In this document: positions 13,008-24,589 of the stretch, piece after piece | Layout of the letters: each line of letters opens with the position of its first letter | Position numbering within the stretch: the first letter of the stretch is position 1 | NCBI GenBank assembly: GCA_964017155.1 | Contig: OZ024860.1 | Span: 48,216,752-48,280,751, forward strand | Length of the DNA: 64,000 bases | Reading direction: 5' to 3' | From: Oasisia sp. SBJ-2009 | Lineage: Eukaryota > Annelida > Polychaeta > Sabellida > Siboglinidae | Position numbers and translations under genes: made by a program | The notes under the pieces: model-generated | Told to the model about the DNA's origin: nothing | What the model saw: only the letters and a program-made list of their open reading frames with translations | The model's database searches: none

Positions 13008-15562
13008 ATTTTTGGAATTGGTCAGTTCAATACCAATTCAATTCTGGAATTGGAGCGGGAATTGTAATTGGAAGATATTGAATTGGAATTGAAATATTTT
13101 GAATTAAATTGAATCAAAGGAATTGAGCATCTGATTTTGTTGTGATGCTGCGAAAGATATTTTACAGACAGTTGGGAGTATTGCGGTGCAGGCAATGGTG
13201 TTTAATGACCAAGAAAAGTTGGATAATGAAGCTGCTGGTCAAACATTGCCCATCAATTAAATAATGGAAGAAACTGATGAAAGGGAAATCAATTAGGCTT
13301 AACCTACTGCCTTATATGTATGAGTGCTGGCTGGGGACTGCTTCAAAGAACCATAGAAATTGCTTCATTATGCTGTGTCGGTGAGTCAAACGTCAAAACC
13401 ATTTTAATGTACTGATCTAGTGTTTCAACACATTTATTGTGTGGCCTTGTTTCCTGTAACTTTTTCCTAGCCAAAATAGTGATTTTTATTCCTGTGAATC
13501 ATGACCATGTTACTGCTATTGACTACTAAAAATGATCGCAATTGTTTGATTATCATAATAGGTGTTTATAGTTCCTGTAGTATGTACTATAGTATGACAA
13601 ACATGACATTTGGTAATTTTACTGTTATTTGTGGTTTCTTTATCTTAATAGATATATGAGAAGAATTATTTTAAAGATAGAGGTATTTAAACTGTCCAGC
13701 CTACAGTGTCAAGAGGTGACCTGTCAAGATGTCAGCTGGGCTATTTGGGACTTGTTCCATATATCATTCTCTGACTTTGATACCAAACTGGGTCCTCACA
13801 CAAGAGTCAGCAGGCAGCATCTTTTTCCAGTCAGAAACACCTTTAGCAAACAAATAATAACAGTACAGGTATGCTATCAGTGTAGGCATAATGATGTTTG
13901 TTTAATTAAGCTACCAGTATGTCCATAAAGAGTCAATTAGCAGCTAACCCACCAATTAGGCAGGACAAGCTCTTGATGTATTCTGAAGGCCACTGGGCCC
14001 TGCTTTGCACTGGATAACAGTGCTAACTGCTAAGAATAATAACTGCCCATTTCCATCTGTACTAATAGCGGTTTCTTCTAATTTTAGCTAATCTTTATTC
14101 CCGTTATAGCTACTAATTAAGTTTGAAAGATGAACTAGTCCCATTATAGCTATCTTTCTATTTCTCCATTTTACAATTTAACAAGATAAGGGAGCATTAA
14201 CTATTACATTTTCATCTCCATCCAGCTGATGTCCATGAGTGGTGTACAGTGTGTCCCACTGAGGAATTTCCACAAAGTCAAGTGATACTTTTGTGGAGAC
14301 ATGCTTGGTGGTGATTCAAAAATCACCATGGAGGAGTGGAAATTCTACACATAAACTGACAAATTAAAAAACAACCATGTTGAGGGTTGGAATTCCAAGT
14401 TTGTGAAAGTTGTGGGGAAACACTATCCCAACATCTTCCAGTTCATGTTTGCTAAACATGATGCTGCCATCCCACCACCACCTAACAAGAATAATTGATG
14501 ACTCATTATTTTTCGATAAATGCAATTTTGTACCCAGTACAATTAATATAGTTGTCTTTTGAAAAACAATTGCATATGTGTTTTATGGTATATTTTCCAT
14601 TTCAAATAACTGGCAGTTACATTTGTATGTCATTCTTATGACTTTTAAAATGTGTCCTTCATTAATACATTTCATGTAGGAATCTTACAGTAATCTGAAA
14701 TAGTTAATGCTCCCTCTTGCTGTCCCTTCCTGAATTGTGTAATTAAATAAGTAGCTATGACGTGACTAGTTTGCCTGTCAAACTTCAAGAGTATCTATAA
14801 TGGGGAAAAACTGCAGCTATAAGGGGAAGTAGCGATAATGGTCCTAGACCCTAGTAATATAGTATTATGCAATGGTTGTAGCCTGGCTGTCTAACATGTG
14901 GACATGTGCCAACCTTTTCAACAACCAGTAGTGTGTGATTATAAATTGTGAACTTCATTATTGATGAAATATAGATGTTTTTTGTTTACAGTTTTCCTGA
15001 TATATAAATTATCAACAACCATTGCATAATCACCTGCGCTGAGTTACAATTATAAATTGTATTAATTAATAACTGAAAAATAAATGGAAATTATTACTTA
15101 TAATATATTTGTTTTATTAATACTGTAATCATGATAATGTTTTTACACTTGTACCCAGCCACTAGCATACTAATGAAAATGTTCTCAGCCCTAGTTCTGT
15201 ATTGTATTAATAAATGGTGCAGAAACCTATCAAAATGTGACACTACATGTATTATCATTCTCATATCATCATTCTATGTCTAAGTATCTACTCTATAATA
15301 TATAATTATTTAGTAAATTATTACTCTGCTTTCTATGTATATTTCCAAATACCCAAGATGTAGTTTTTGAGCAGGACTTGGAATTGAATAATTATAGATG
15401 GAAGTGGAATTGAAAGAAATTGAACTGAAATAAACTGAATTGAAAAACATTGAAACATTGCTGTAGAGACACACCATTTGGCAGAAAGCATCCTGAGATA
15501 TGTGGAAAGGTGGCGGTGTATGATATAGGGGTTTGCTCCAATTCAATTCCACAGTGTGAACC
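13008..15562. mobile_element. DNA-transposon-like element with terminal GAATTG-type arrays
   Basis: The left end (13010-13130) and right end (15360-15560) are both arrays of GGAATTG/GAATTGAAATT units. Between them lies unique DNA with transposase-like debris at 13140-13260 (frame reading AKDILQTVGSIAVQAM and FNDQEKLDNEAAG) and at 14225-14510. The segment 13415-13510 ('ggccttgtttcctgtaactt' and following) matches 31195-31290 inside the GC-rich element at 29679-31808 in the same orientation, so the two appear to be relatives with different terminal arrays. The ends are not exactly defined. Confidence 0.55.
14225..14510 (+). pseudogene. MULE/FLYWCH-type transposase C-terminal fragment
   Basis: The frame covering 14320-14480 reads EEWKFYT, a TAA stop, then KNNHVEGWNSKFVKVVGKHY and PNIFQFM. 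The pattern NNxxEGWHxxFxxxVGxxHPxIxxF is characteristic of Mutator-like (FLYWCH-associated) transposases, just after the catalytic core. An upstream frame reads SGVQCVPLRNFHKVK before another stop. The fragment is short and interrupted, so it cannot be active. It lies inside the element with GAATTG-type ends, which may therefore be a decayed MULE. Confidence 0.5.
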
Positions 15563-16131
15563 ATTGAATCCCCCTAAAAATGAAACAATCGTCCTCCGCC
15601 TGACAAGTTAGTGTTATAAATGAATATTTATAAGTCTTTTTGTTTAACCAAGTGGCAATTTTGTCACCTAGAAAACTTTCCACTGTCATTAGCTTCGATT
15701 TTATACCAAGATGACCTTTGTGTCTCGCAAATTATGCCCGCTGTGGGTGAAAACCTAATTAACCCACCCCTAAATCGCTGACATTTTAATTATTGCCTTC
15801 TAATGCGCTACTATCTTTATTGTACTGATAATAATCATGATCTAGATGTTGGCTTAATGTATCTCAATGTTGTTCAGTTAGATTGTGCGCATTTAAATTA
15901 TACTTGGTGTGTGCACTCAATAATTGAATTGGGCTCACTCAACATTAATGACGATACCGCCGATTCCAACATAATATACAACAGAACCTGACCCGTCTTT
16001 AGCCTCTTCATAGCTGTTTCTTCTATTATTTTAAGTATTGCAGGATTTGAATGGGGTTCGCTACATGGGAACTCGGTAGTTTCTCTGAACCAGGACGCGT
16101 TTTCTCAACGTATTTCATAAATTGTCTGTAG

Positions 16132-17808
16132 CAGACTTGCCACATGATACGGATTACCCGTATCTGATACGGATTTTTGCGGGTTTTTAAGTGATACGGC
16201 CATACTCTATTTTGATACGGATTTTAACTAAATTGATAGAGACATTATTTTTAACCACTTTATGTCCTTGCTTGCGTCACAAACCTGTACAGCATAGACA
16301 GAATAATCGATTACTGTTAGTAACTAAGTAAATCGATTCGAAACGAACGAACTAAACCACCGATTAGTTTATTGTAGCACGTAACAGATGGCGCGCTGGT
16401 AAATTTGTTGTGAAATAATTAAAAAACTTCGGTAATTTTCCAGTTACTGGCTTACATTATTTGGGCCTTTTCAAAACGGTTTTACCATGTTTTGTCGATG
16501 CCTATGTGTTTAGAATGTCATTCTGCATCACACCCGCTAAAAAGAAGTCGGATATATATATATATTGTTTAATTGTGTTTTTTATCAAATTAATGTCGTC
16601 GAGTCGACGTAAATAAGCCACGATTTGCGAATATGTCCCCAAAACTAAGGCTACACATTAATGTCATCATTTTATAATAAATTTATAAAATATGGCAATT
16701 TATTTCGACTTCGCAATGCACACGTTAGACATCGCCTTTGACAAAGCTAGCCGGGGTTTGAGGCCTCCGATCTGTCTGGGCTGCGCTAACAGCTCGCGCC
16801 TTGTGACATCATCCTATTTACGTCGACTCGACGGCATTAAATTGAACTAAAACACAATTAAAAATATATATCTGACTTCTTTTAGCGTGAGTGATGCAGA
16901 ATGACATTCCCAGACATGCCACATGATACGGATTACCCTTATCCGATACGGATTTTGGCTGTTTTTAAGTAATACGGCCGTAGTCCGTTTTGATACGGAT
17001 TTTAAATAAATTTATGGAGAATTTATTTTTACCCACATTATGCCTTGCATGCGTCACAAAACTATACTGCGTAACGGAATAATTGTTTGCTGTTAGTGAA
17101 TAAGTGACTTCTAAACGAACGAACTAAACCACCGATTAGTTTATTGTAGCGCGTAACAGATGGCGTGCTGGTAAATTTTAGTTCTCAAACCTGCAGCTGG
17201 TGGCTCAACGGGTGGGAACGGGGCGCGTGGCAGGCGCGTGACGATTATAAAAAGTTGTACAGGAAATGGAGCTCGACGCCGAGTTCAATTAAATCGCCTG
17301 GATTTCTGATTTCAATATGTTGACGCTTGCCAGTGAAACTTCGATACGCGCGAACTGCTGAAATAAATTGTCATTATTTGATGACACTGTCTGTTTTGCG
17401 GTGCGCAGTTTCAACGTGCTGAAGTGAAGTAAAACTTCGGTAATCTTCCAGTTAACTGGCCCAAATAATAGAAAATACCGTTTTGATAAGACCTTAAATT
17501 AATAACTTAGGCTAAGCCTAAGACAGTCTTAGGCCAGTTAACTGGAATATCTGATTAATGATACGGATTGATACGGATTCTTACCAACGTTTAGGTCAAA
17601 AATACGGATTGCCATCTCAAAAATGTGGCAAGACTGCATTCCAAACACATACACATAAAAAACACGTCGAAAAAACGTGGAAAACCCCGTTTTGAAAAGG
17701 CCTTAATAACTTAGGCCAGTTAACTGGAAGATCTGACTAGTGATACGGATTCTTACAGAATAGTTTGTCAAAAATACGGATTGCCATCCCAAAAATGTGG
17801 CATGTCTG
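16132..17808. mobile_element. CAGAC-ended DNA transposon (outer copy), 6-bp target duplication
   Basis: The element begins CAGACTTGCCACATGATACG and ends AAAAATGTGGCATGTCTG, so the terminal inverted repeats are about 15 bp. It is flanked by the direct repeat CTGTAG at 16126-16131 and 17809-17814. The subterminal parts are rich in GATACGGAT repeats. Without the inner copy it is about 0.95 kb and has no coding region. The middle contains a hairpin pair (about 16440-16900 facing 17643-17745) related to the foldback at 28225-28557. The superfamily is unclear: a 6-bp duplication with CAG termini does not point to one group. Confidence 0.8.
16911..17636. mobile_element. CAGAC-ended DNA transposon (inner copy) nested in its own family
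   Basis: This 726-bp copy begins CAGACATGCCACATGATACG and ends AAAATGTGGCAAGACTG. It is flanked by CATTCC on both sides (16905-16910 and 17637-17642). Its first 265 bp parallel the first 275 bp of the outer copy in the same orientation, including 'gaacgaactaaaccaccgat' and 'gcgcgtaacagatggcg'. It splits the outer element, which reads through on removing the insert plus one duplication. It has no coding frame, so it is non-autonomous. Confidence 0.85.
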
Positions 17809-18209
17809 CTGTAGTAGGCCTATGTGAGAAATCGAGCATAATTCTGCTGATCTGCACGGAAAAGCGGGTTTGGCATTCCGCTTATGACAGACTTGTACCG
17901 ATCTGGTTCGATCTTTCGGTTGCATTGCTCAATTAAACAAAGAGCCAGATGCAATCCATGTATTAGATCCAGAAGCATCCGATTTCTCGCAGTTCCCCAT
18001 TCTTCGGTGCTTCTCTGAGCTCCTGGTATTTGGCTATATGATCACGAACAATATCCACTAAGTGACTGCACCAGTCTTCTCCGTATAAAGCAAATTTCGT
18101 GTTCGATAAGTTGGCAGATATAGTGGGGGCCATATTACCTCCATGGGCTTTATGCCAAGCGTATCCTACGTAATTAAAACAGAAACAAGGTCCATTATTC
18201 GACACCTAG

Positions 18210-18850
18210 AGATGCAGAGCTACAAAATGAGGTATTACATGCCATATGGTCAAGCAGTTTAATTTTCGCGCCCGCACAGTCCATGAGCAGGGTGCAAACA
18301 CATTGACCTTGAAATGTATCGGCGACCTTGACTTTCAGAATAATTCATGTATAGCAATGTGAACAATCAAATTTAACAACATAAAAACATTAAGTCAAGA
18401 TCATCGTTAGTGTCGATGCACTAAAGACAGTAGCGCATCAGAAGACCGGACATTCGATAAAAAGAATTTATGTGATTTAGGGGGCGTGTTAGGATTTTCA
18501 CCCACAGCGGGCGTAATTATATTAGGAACCAAAGTTCCAGATGCAGAGCTTCGAAATTATATACCACATGCCATATTGTCAAGCCTAGTTTGATTTTCCC
18601 GCCCGCGCAGTCAATGCGCGGGATAACACGCATTGTCCTTGATTGTTATCATTGACCTTGACCTTCAATATAATAATTTTAATGCGCACACTCAAACTGA
18701 AAAACAAATTAGAAACATTAAGGCGACAGTTAGATCATGATTATTATCAGTACAATAAAAATAGTAGCACATTAGAAGACCCAACATGCGATAATTACAA
18801 TTTCAGTTATTTAGAGTGTGGTTTAGGTTTTCACCCACAGCGGGCATAAT
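18210..18850. repeat. Tandem duplication of about 310-330 bp
   Basis: Unit 1 (18210-18520) and unit 2 (18545-18850) share order and content: 'gatgcagagct' start, 'catgccatat.gtcaag', 'cccgcacag'/'cccgcgcag', 'cattgacctt', then 'tttcacccacagcgggc'. Unit 2 is the right arm of the foldback at 15585-18985, so that arm has been duplicated. Confidence 0.75.
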
Positions 18851-18985
18851 GTTCGAGACACAGAGATCATCTTGGTATCAAATCGAAGCTAATGACGGTG
18901 GAAAGTTTTCAAGGCATCAAATTGCCATTTTGCTACACTTGTAAATATTCATTTATGACACTAACCTGTCAGGCGGAGGACAATG

Positions 18986-21900
18986 CTTTTAATTTTTGAA
19001 TACGTAGATGTGCTAATGTATGTACCAATTGTATATGGGTTTTTACCTGAAATAAATGTATTCGTATTCGTAATAGTTTGGCCCAGTCGGTCACACTATA
19101 AGGTGATAGTGACCTCTGCATGATCTGAAACAATAGTAATATAAAATCTAGTGCCATTAACATAAGGAGGCCTCGCCATCTGCACACGATCGGCGAGACT
19201 CCCACCGTGACAATCCACTACCAGGGAAACCAGTCGAGGATTTGACCATCTGAAAGCGGACACATCTCCGCAAGAGAAACACTCCGACTTATAAAGAGGG
19301 TATGGTAATAATCAGTTCGATTTGTTATCTTTCTTTTTAAATGATGAGGAAATCATTAAGAGGAAAGATTAAAAAGCAACTGAATGAAGCCAACTCTCGC
19401 ACGGCCGTGTGCACCGTGGATAAAGTATGGTAATATTCACTCGGAATGATGCCCCGGGTGCTGGTCTGTTTCAGGGTTACACCAGTGCTATTACTCGGAC
19501 CACGGACATTCGTAGTTCACCTTCATTGGCCTAACGATCTCTCAACCGTCGAACTGAACACGATTGACGCCTATAAGATGCAATCTGAGTCTGGCATGAG
19601 ACTCAATGAATTATATGACATGGAGAACCGTATCCAGTGTAATTACAATGTAAAATGGAACTCACTAAGAGAGTCGTTAGTTTCTCCCACGCGCCGGGCA
19701 ACGCCTGCTCGCGTGTCGCATGTCGCCACCCTGGTCGTCGGTACGATCGGCGGGCTTTGGCAGGCGTTCGAAAGTTAGACGTTAGACGAAGTTAGTCATA
19801 GTTATTCCGCTGTTTATCCGCGCCACCGAGGCATCTGGCGTATTAATCGAGTCATTGTTACTACCGATGGGGGCATTTAGCGTATTAAGTTGAATCACTG
19901 TTACTCACGCCGTTTACCCGATGTTTCGAGGCGCTATGTCCCGTAGACAAGTGGGACTTTATGCGCGTCCGACGGCTCTATACAAGTCAAGTGAAAGGTT
20001 TTGGTAAAAAATAAACAGAACTTTACATTTTTCCGCCGCGTGTGAAATGAATCTTACAGGATATAGCACAACACCATGATACGACCCACAGCAAACATTC
20101 GTTCATCCTTTATTTTTTTTTATTCTTGCTGCAGCAACTGCTTCTGTTGCAATTTAAAGTGAAAATTTTCTTTCCCAACATTTCCCCGTTGTAGTGGTGT
20201 AACGTAACATTGAGCATGCATCACAGTGATAAGTAGAACATACGTTATTGCCTGTTTTTTAATATTAAGGATGATGTAACAAACTATCCACATTTCTTCT
20301 GTCACTTATAAAACTATGTGTGCAGCAACACTTTCTGCTTCTTTTTGTTTGTAGAGATCTGTTGTGATAGTAAGGAAAAAATATATACTTATTAGGTTTT
20401 CCATCGAACTGGTCAAATTATAATGCTTGCATTGCAAAATTGTATCCCTTTTTCAAAATCCGGTTAGAAAGGTTCCTCCTAAATTTGTATTTCCTAACAA
20501 CAACAAATAATTAACTGTCTGGATCTGTTTTGCACATCACGCAGCATACCTCTCACGGACTGACGCAGTCTTTTTGCAAATAATGTACCCATGGTTAGAT
20601 AAACTTCAAATTCAACTCTCTTAGCACATCCAAGGTTAACGTAAACAATTGTGTGTAAGTAAGCACATTATACGTGCGGGCTTGCAGCATGCCCTTTTAA
20701 AACTTAAACATAACTGTACTTGTAATTAAAAATTAAACTAGTTTGGTTGCTATAATTACGAAATTGTGTTACAATATATCTCAAGCTTAAAAATGGGCTA
20801 AATTAGCTTACATAAAATATAACATGACAGTGACAGCCAGACATATTGCCAGTGGATGTCACAGAAACAGTCCTTTCAAGTTTCAGATGAAAAACACGAA
20901 ACATACAAATCAAGTCAAATGGGAAATTAAATGTGACGATGAATAAGCTTGCTTGACATAATATATCACGGACAGTTACTTAAAGGTTGGGATTGGGAAG
21001 CCAATCAAATTAAGATAGTCCATGACTCACCGGCTCCTGCCCCTGGTTAGCCTGCAATAAAAGGCCATATATTGTCTATGCCAAACAATGGCATGCATTT
21101 TTTTATGTTTCTGCACCATAATCGGCATAAATACATAATTAATATATTATGCAAAATCGTCATTTCCTGTGTTTCTTCCCAGTTAACAGAGACGCTACAA
21201 TATAGGGCATATTATGCCTTCTGGATATGTTATAGTAAATATAACCGCCAGCACAATCGTCAGATTTGCAGTCAAAGAGCGGCATATTCATTACTACACA
21301 CCCTCTAGACCGCTGGCGCTTAATAACAATTTAATTGTGGATGGGGCTATTTATAGCACACGCCAACTCGTGTGTTTCAATCTGCTGTGCGGTCCCGTTT
21401 TTTCGATGGACTTTGGAACTTATTAGCGCCACTGTTTTTGTATCAAGCATCGCAGGTTACGAGTGCTTAAAAGTGCTATTCTCGAAACAGTCACGATACT
21501 AATATTCACAAATGACTTGTTAAATGTGGTATATGTTTCAATGTGGTGTAAACTGACTAAAGACTGAAGAGTGAAGTTATGACTTACGGCAACTGTGACA
21601 CGATGCCAATACTACGGGCAATAGTGCAAATAATTTAAATTGAATATTAGGCATATTGTGTAATTATATATTACTAAATACTATGTAACACTATGTGCAT
21701 TTCCCCTTTTTCGGGAGGAAAAATGTTCCGCTTACAGCTGGGTCTGGTATGCATATGGAAGTCGGAACGAATAATTAAATCCGTTTGTTGACAAAGTTGA
21801 CGACCGGCATATGGCGATGGCATGGCTATGGACGTACTCAATAAAAACGTCGAGAGCGCATTGCAAATGTGTTATATTTATCAATGATTAATCTAGTATG

Positions 21901-22215
21901 TATTTATTTATTGTGTGGATGTATCAGCTATGTATTCGGTTGATCATCTTTAGACTGTGCCCTTCTATTCTATGCCATGGATATATATTATATATAATAC
22001 GAAGTGTATAATTCACCTAAAGTCGGTACAGTAGTTATGGGACTATTGCACCGATAGTTTTTCGATGCATGTGCATATTACAGGCTTTACAGCATGGGAA
22101 TGCACAAGCTGTCGTTGCTGGTGTCAGATAACGTTGTTTTGGGGTGGGCGAATCTGTTAGAACGTTTGTTGAATTGCAGAATGCGCTACATTTGTTTGAG
22201 CAACAAATGCATATA
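18986..22215. other. Region without a supported gene
   Basis: The stretch 19010-19075 ends 'gaaataaatgtattcgtattcg', which looks like a LINE or SINE 3' tail but carries no coding part. Positions 19680-19960 are relatively GC-rich and hold two diverged copies of a roughly 60-bp unit ('ccgctgtttatccgc...ggcgtatt'). A plus frame at 19446-19778 (110 codons) overlaps the GC-rich part and shows no family motif, signal peptide or domain, so I do not call it a gene. The remainder shows nothing. Confidence 0.45.
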
Positions 22216-24448
22216 GAGTCAGTTTTATGCCAGTCCTCAGGCTCAGGACACCTCAAATCACTTTACTTTCCTGGCAGACATGTCCAATTAAACACCATAT
22301 TGAGGCATCCAGTCATGCTGCAATTAATGCATGAAGACTGTTCACACATAAATATCCACCAGTGTCCATAGCCAGGTACTGGCACTGTCAAATACTTAAC
22401 ATTGCAGCACAGGATTTGACGCAGATTCTTTAAGTCCGATGCTTTATATAACAATCTAAATCTATGAATCACCACAATGGTCCCTGCAAAACTAACAAAC
22501 TGTCATAGTCTATACCCAGAATTTCAAAAACAAATCAGTAATACTTAATGTTAGTAGCTGATCTCCATGTCAGGTTTATCTCCATATTTTTCTGGTCACA
22601 ACCTGTTCAGATGGCACTTCCTATTGGGATTTTAGTGTATAGTGAATGTACACGTATATGTGAAGTATATCATAAATAGCAGTAAAAATGTTTTTTTTAA
22701 TAAAATAAATAAATATAATTTATTTAATAAAGCCACACATCAGACAACATGGCAGAAGTGAAATGTAATAAAACACATCATAAAGAACAGTAAAATAATA
22801 GTAAATTACTCAAACAATATTAGACAATGTTTTTTTTTAAAGTTTACTTAATTAAGACTAGCATTTATAACTACAATGGCACAGGGAATGAACAATTTCT
22901 TAAACTGATTTGTCCTTCCTATAATGGCACTTTCATGTGTCTACCTGGTGGAAGTTTTTGAAAAGCTGCATTTAGAGGATGTCCAAGATCATGTAATGTT
23001 TGAAAGGATTTCCTCTTCAGTGTCACAGTAGTATACAAATTTCTGGCCAATTAATTTGCTGACTAATTCAATATGCGAGAAACAAATTTGTTATTGGCGA
23101 CACTGCCATACTTATTAAGTTAGAGCTGTATTTGATAAAATTTAGGATCATATAACTATTTTATATTGGATCCCTGATCAAATGCTTTCAATTAAGCCCC
23201 TTTAAAATCTCTTTAAAGCTGTGTATTCCTTTAATGCTCCCTATCCTCCTTAGCTTCCTTGCATCTTCATCCATCCATTGGTGACTCATGCATTGTTTTA
23301 CAATTATAAGTTTGCTTAATCCATTAGTTTTTTCATGCCACTGAGCATGATCTTCGAGGATATTGGTGCAAAAGAATTCATTATTACTATTATTAAACAA
23401 ACTCAAGAATGTGTTGACTGACTCACTAAAATGACAAAATTATTAACAGAGGATATGAAATTACTTATATAAAGGAGCAGTGTAGACTAAAAATCGGAAA
23501 GTTCTAATTTTACATAGGACTAAATGAAAGGAATATATTGTCTGCCAATGGTGTGGGTGCTAGTAGCATGAATGTTTAGTTTAAAAATAGAATCAACATA
23601 AACTTCAGAAAACGAGCGTTACACTTGGATAAGTAAGCTGGACTGCTGATTAACAAATGAGCTTCTTTGTTCACCTGCCATCTAGACAGGATTGTCTAGG
23701 TGGCAATCTTATTTTAATCAAAAAGTTGACATTTCAGTCCCCGGATGAAGCTAAAATGTTTATATATTTTGTACTTTCATTTCAGTTTTATCAGTTGTAT
23801 TAATTTAGAATTTGCTGCATACATGCAGCTGGTGCTCACACACATACATGCATGTATGCACTCACGCAAACATGCACACCCATGCACGCATAGTGTCGCA
23901 CATACATGATAACACCAAATTTAATCGTATAGCCCTGTAATTAGTAGATATATAGCTGATTATGTGTGTGTTGACACACGTTAAAAAACACTTTAGTTTT
24001 AATAAAATAGCTCGCTATACAGTAGAATTCCAATAGAAAGTGTCATCTGAACAGAGTGTGACTAGTAAAATATAGAGATAAACCCTGATATGGATAGCAG
24101 CTTCTGACATCTAGGTACCACTGATTGTTTTTGAGATTCTGAGCATAGACTATGACAGCTTCGTAGTATTAGTAGTATTGCAGCCCTGGACCATTGGGTT
24201 AGATTTCTGTCAAAAGCATCGGACTTAGAGAAACTGGGTCAAATACTGTGCTGCAGTGTTAATTATTTAATACCTGATTATAAACATTAGTGGATATTTT
24301 TGTATGAACAGTTTTTGTACATTAACTGTAGCATGACTGAAAGCTTCCTAAAAATGGATATGGTGTCCAATTGGAAGTACCGGTATCTGCCAGGAAAGTA
24401 ATGTGGCTTGAGAAGTCCTGAGCCTGAGGACTGGCTACTGCACCAACT
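22216..24448. mobile_element. Inverted-repeat pair with arms of about 440 bp and a 1.35-kb spacer
   Basis: The left arm (22216-22660) and right arm (24010-24448) are reverse complements: 'cagtcctcaggctcaggac' (22231) faces 'gtcctgagcctgaggactg' (24415), and 'aagtccgatgctt' faces 'aagcatcggactt'. The spacer (22661-24009) contains a LINE 3' end at 23475-23735 and a 'catacatgcatgtatgcac' low-complexity patch near 23845. No transposase is seen. The diverged arms suggest an old foldback element or an inverted duplication. Confidence 0.75.
23475..23735 (+). mobile_element. 5'-truncated LINE 3' end, same family as 4480-4790
   Basis: The plus-strand frame reads QCRLKIGKF, a stop, then NERNILSANGVGASSMNV, a stop, then FKNRINI. 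This parallels the 4.5-kb copy (QCRLDIRKFSFSQ, WNKLSADCVGARSVNMFKNKIDI) block by block. It is followed by the same 3' UTR stem, GCCATCTAGACA...TGTCTAGGTGGC, and 'aatcttattttaatc'. At least two stops make it dead. Confidence 0.75.
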
Positions 24449-24589
24449 CAACCAGAGGTGAAATTTCACTCACATGTGCACCCGTATAAATGATGACTAC
24501 ATGCACACTTACAGTGCCAAATTCCAATTAGCTATAAAGTTATGGTTGATTGAATAGCGGACCAATTATATCTGTTTTATCAGATTCAA

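Larger units (their letters stand above)
15585..18985. mobile_element. Foldback element with about 330-350 bp inverted arms, carrying nested insertions
   Basis: The left arm (15585-15915) starts near 'gtcctccgcctgacaagtta'. The right arm (18640-18985) ends 'aacctgtcaggcggaggac', its reverse complement. Arm homology continues through 'gcccgctgtgggtgaaaacc' (15738) facing 'ggttttcacccacagcgggc' (18825), and through 'gtactgataataatcatgatc'-type sequence. The interior is occupied by the CAGAC element at 16132-17808 and by a tandem duplication of the right arm. No transposase is recognised. Confidence 0.75.

Noticed and set aside
17963..18205. 80-codon minus frame with an ordinary-looking composition (GEDWCSHLVDIVRDHIAKYQ)
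   Set aside because: No family recognised. It sits inside the 15.6-19.0 kb foldback near other decayed DNA, with no splice or neighbour support. It could be a transposase remnant but I cannot show it.
19446..19778. 110-codon plus frame in a GC-richer patch
   Set aside because: No motif, no signal peptide, and it overlaps imperfect local repeats. Insufficient evidence for a gene.
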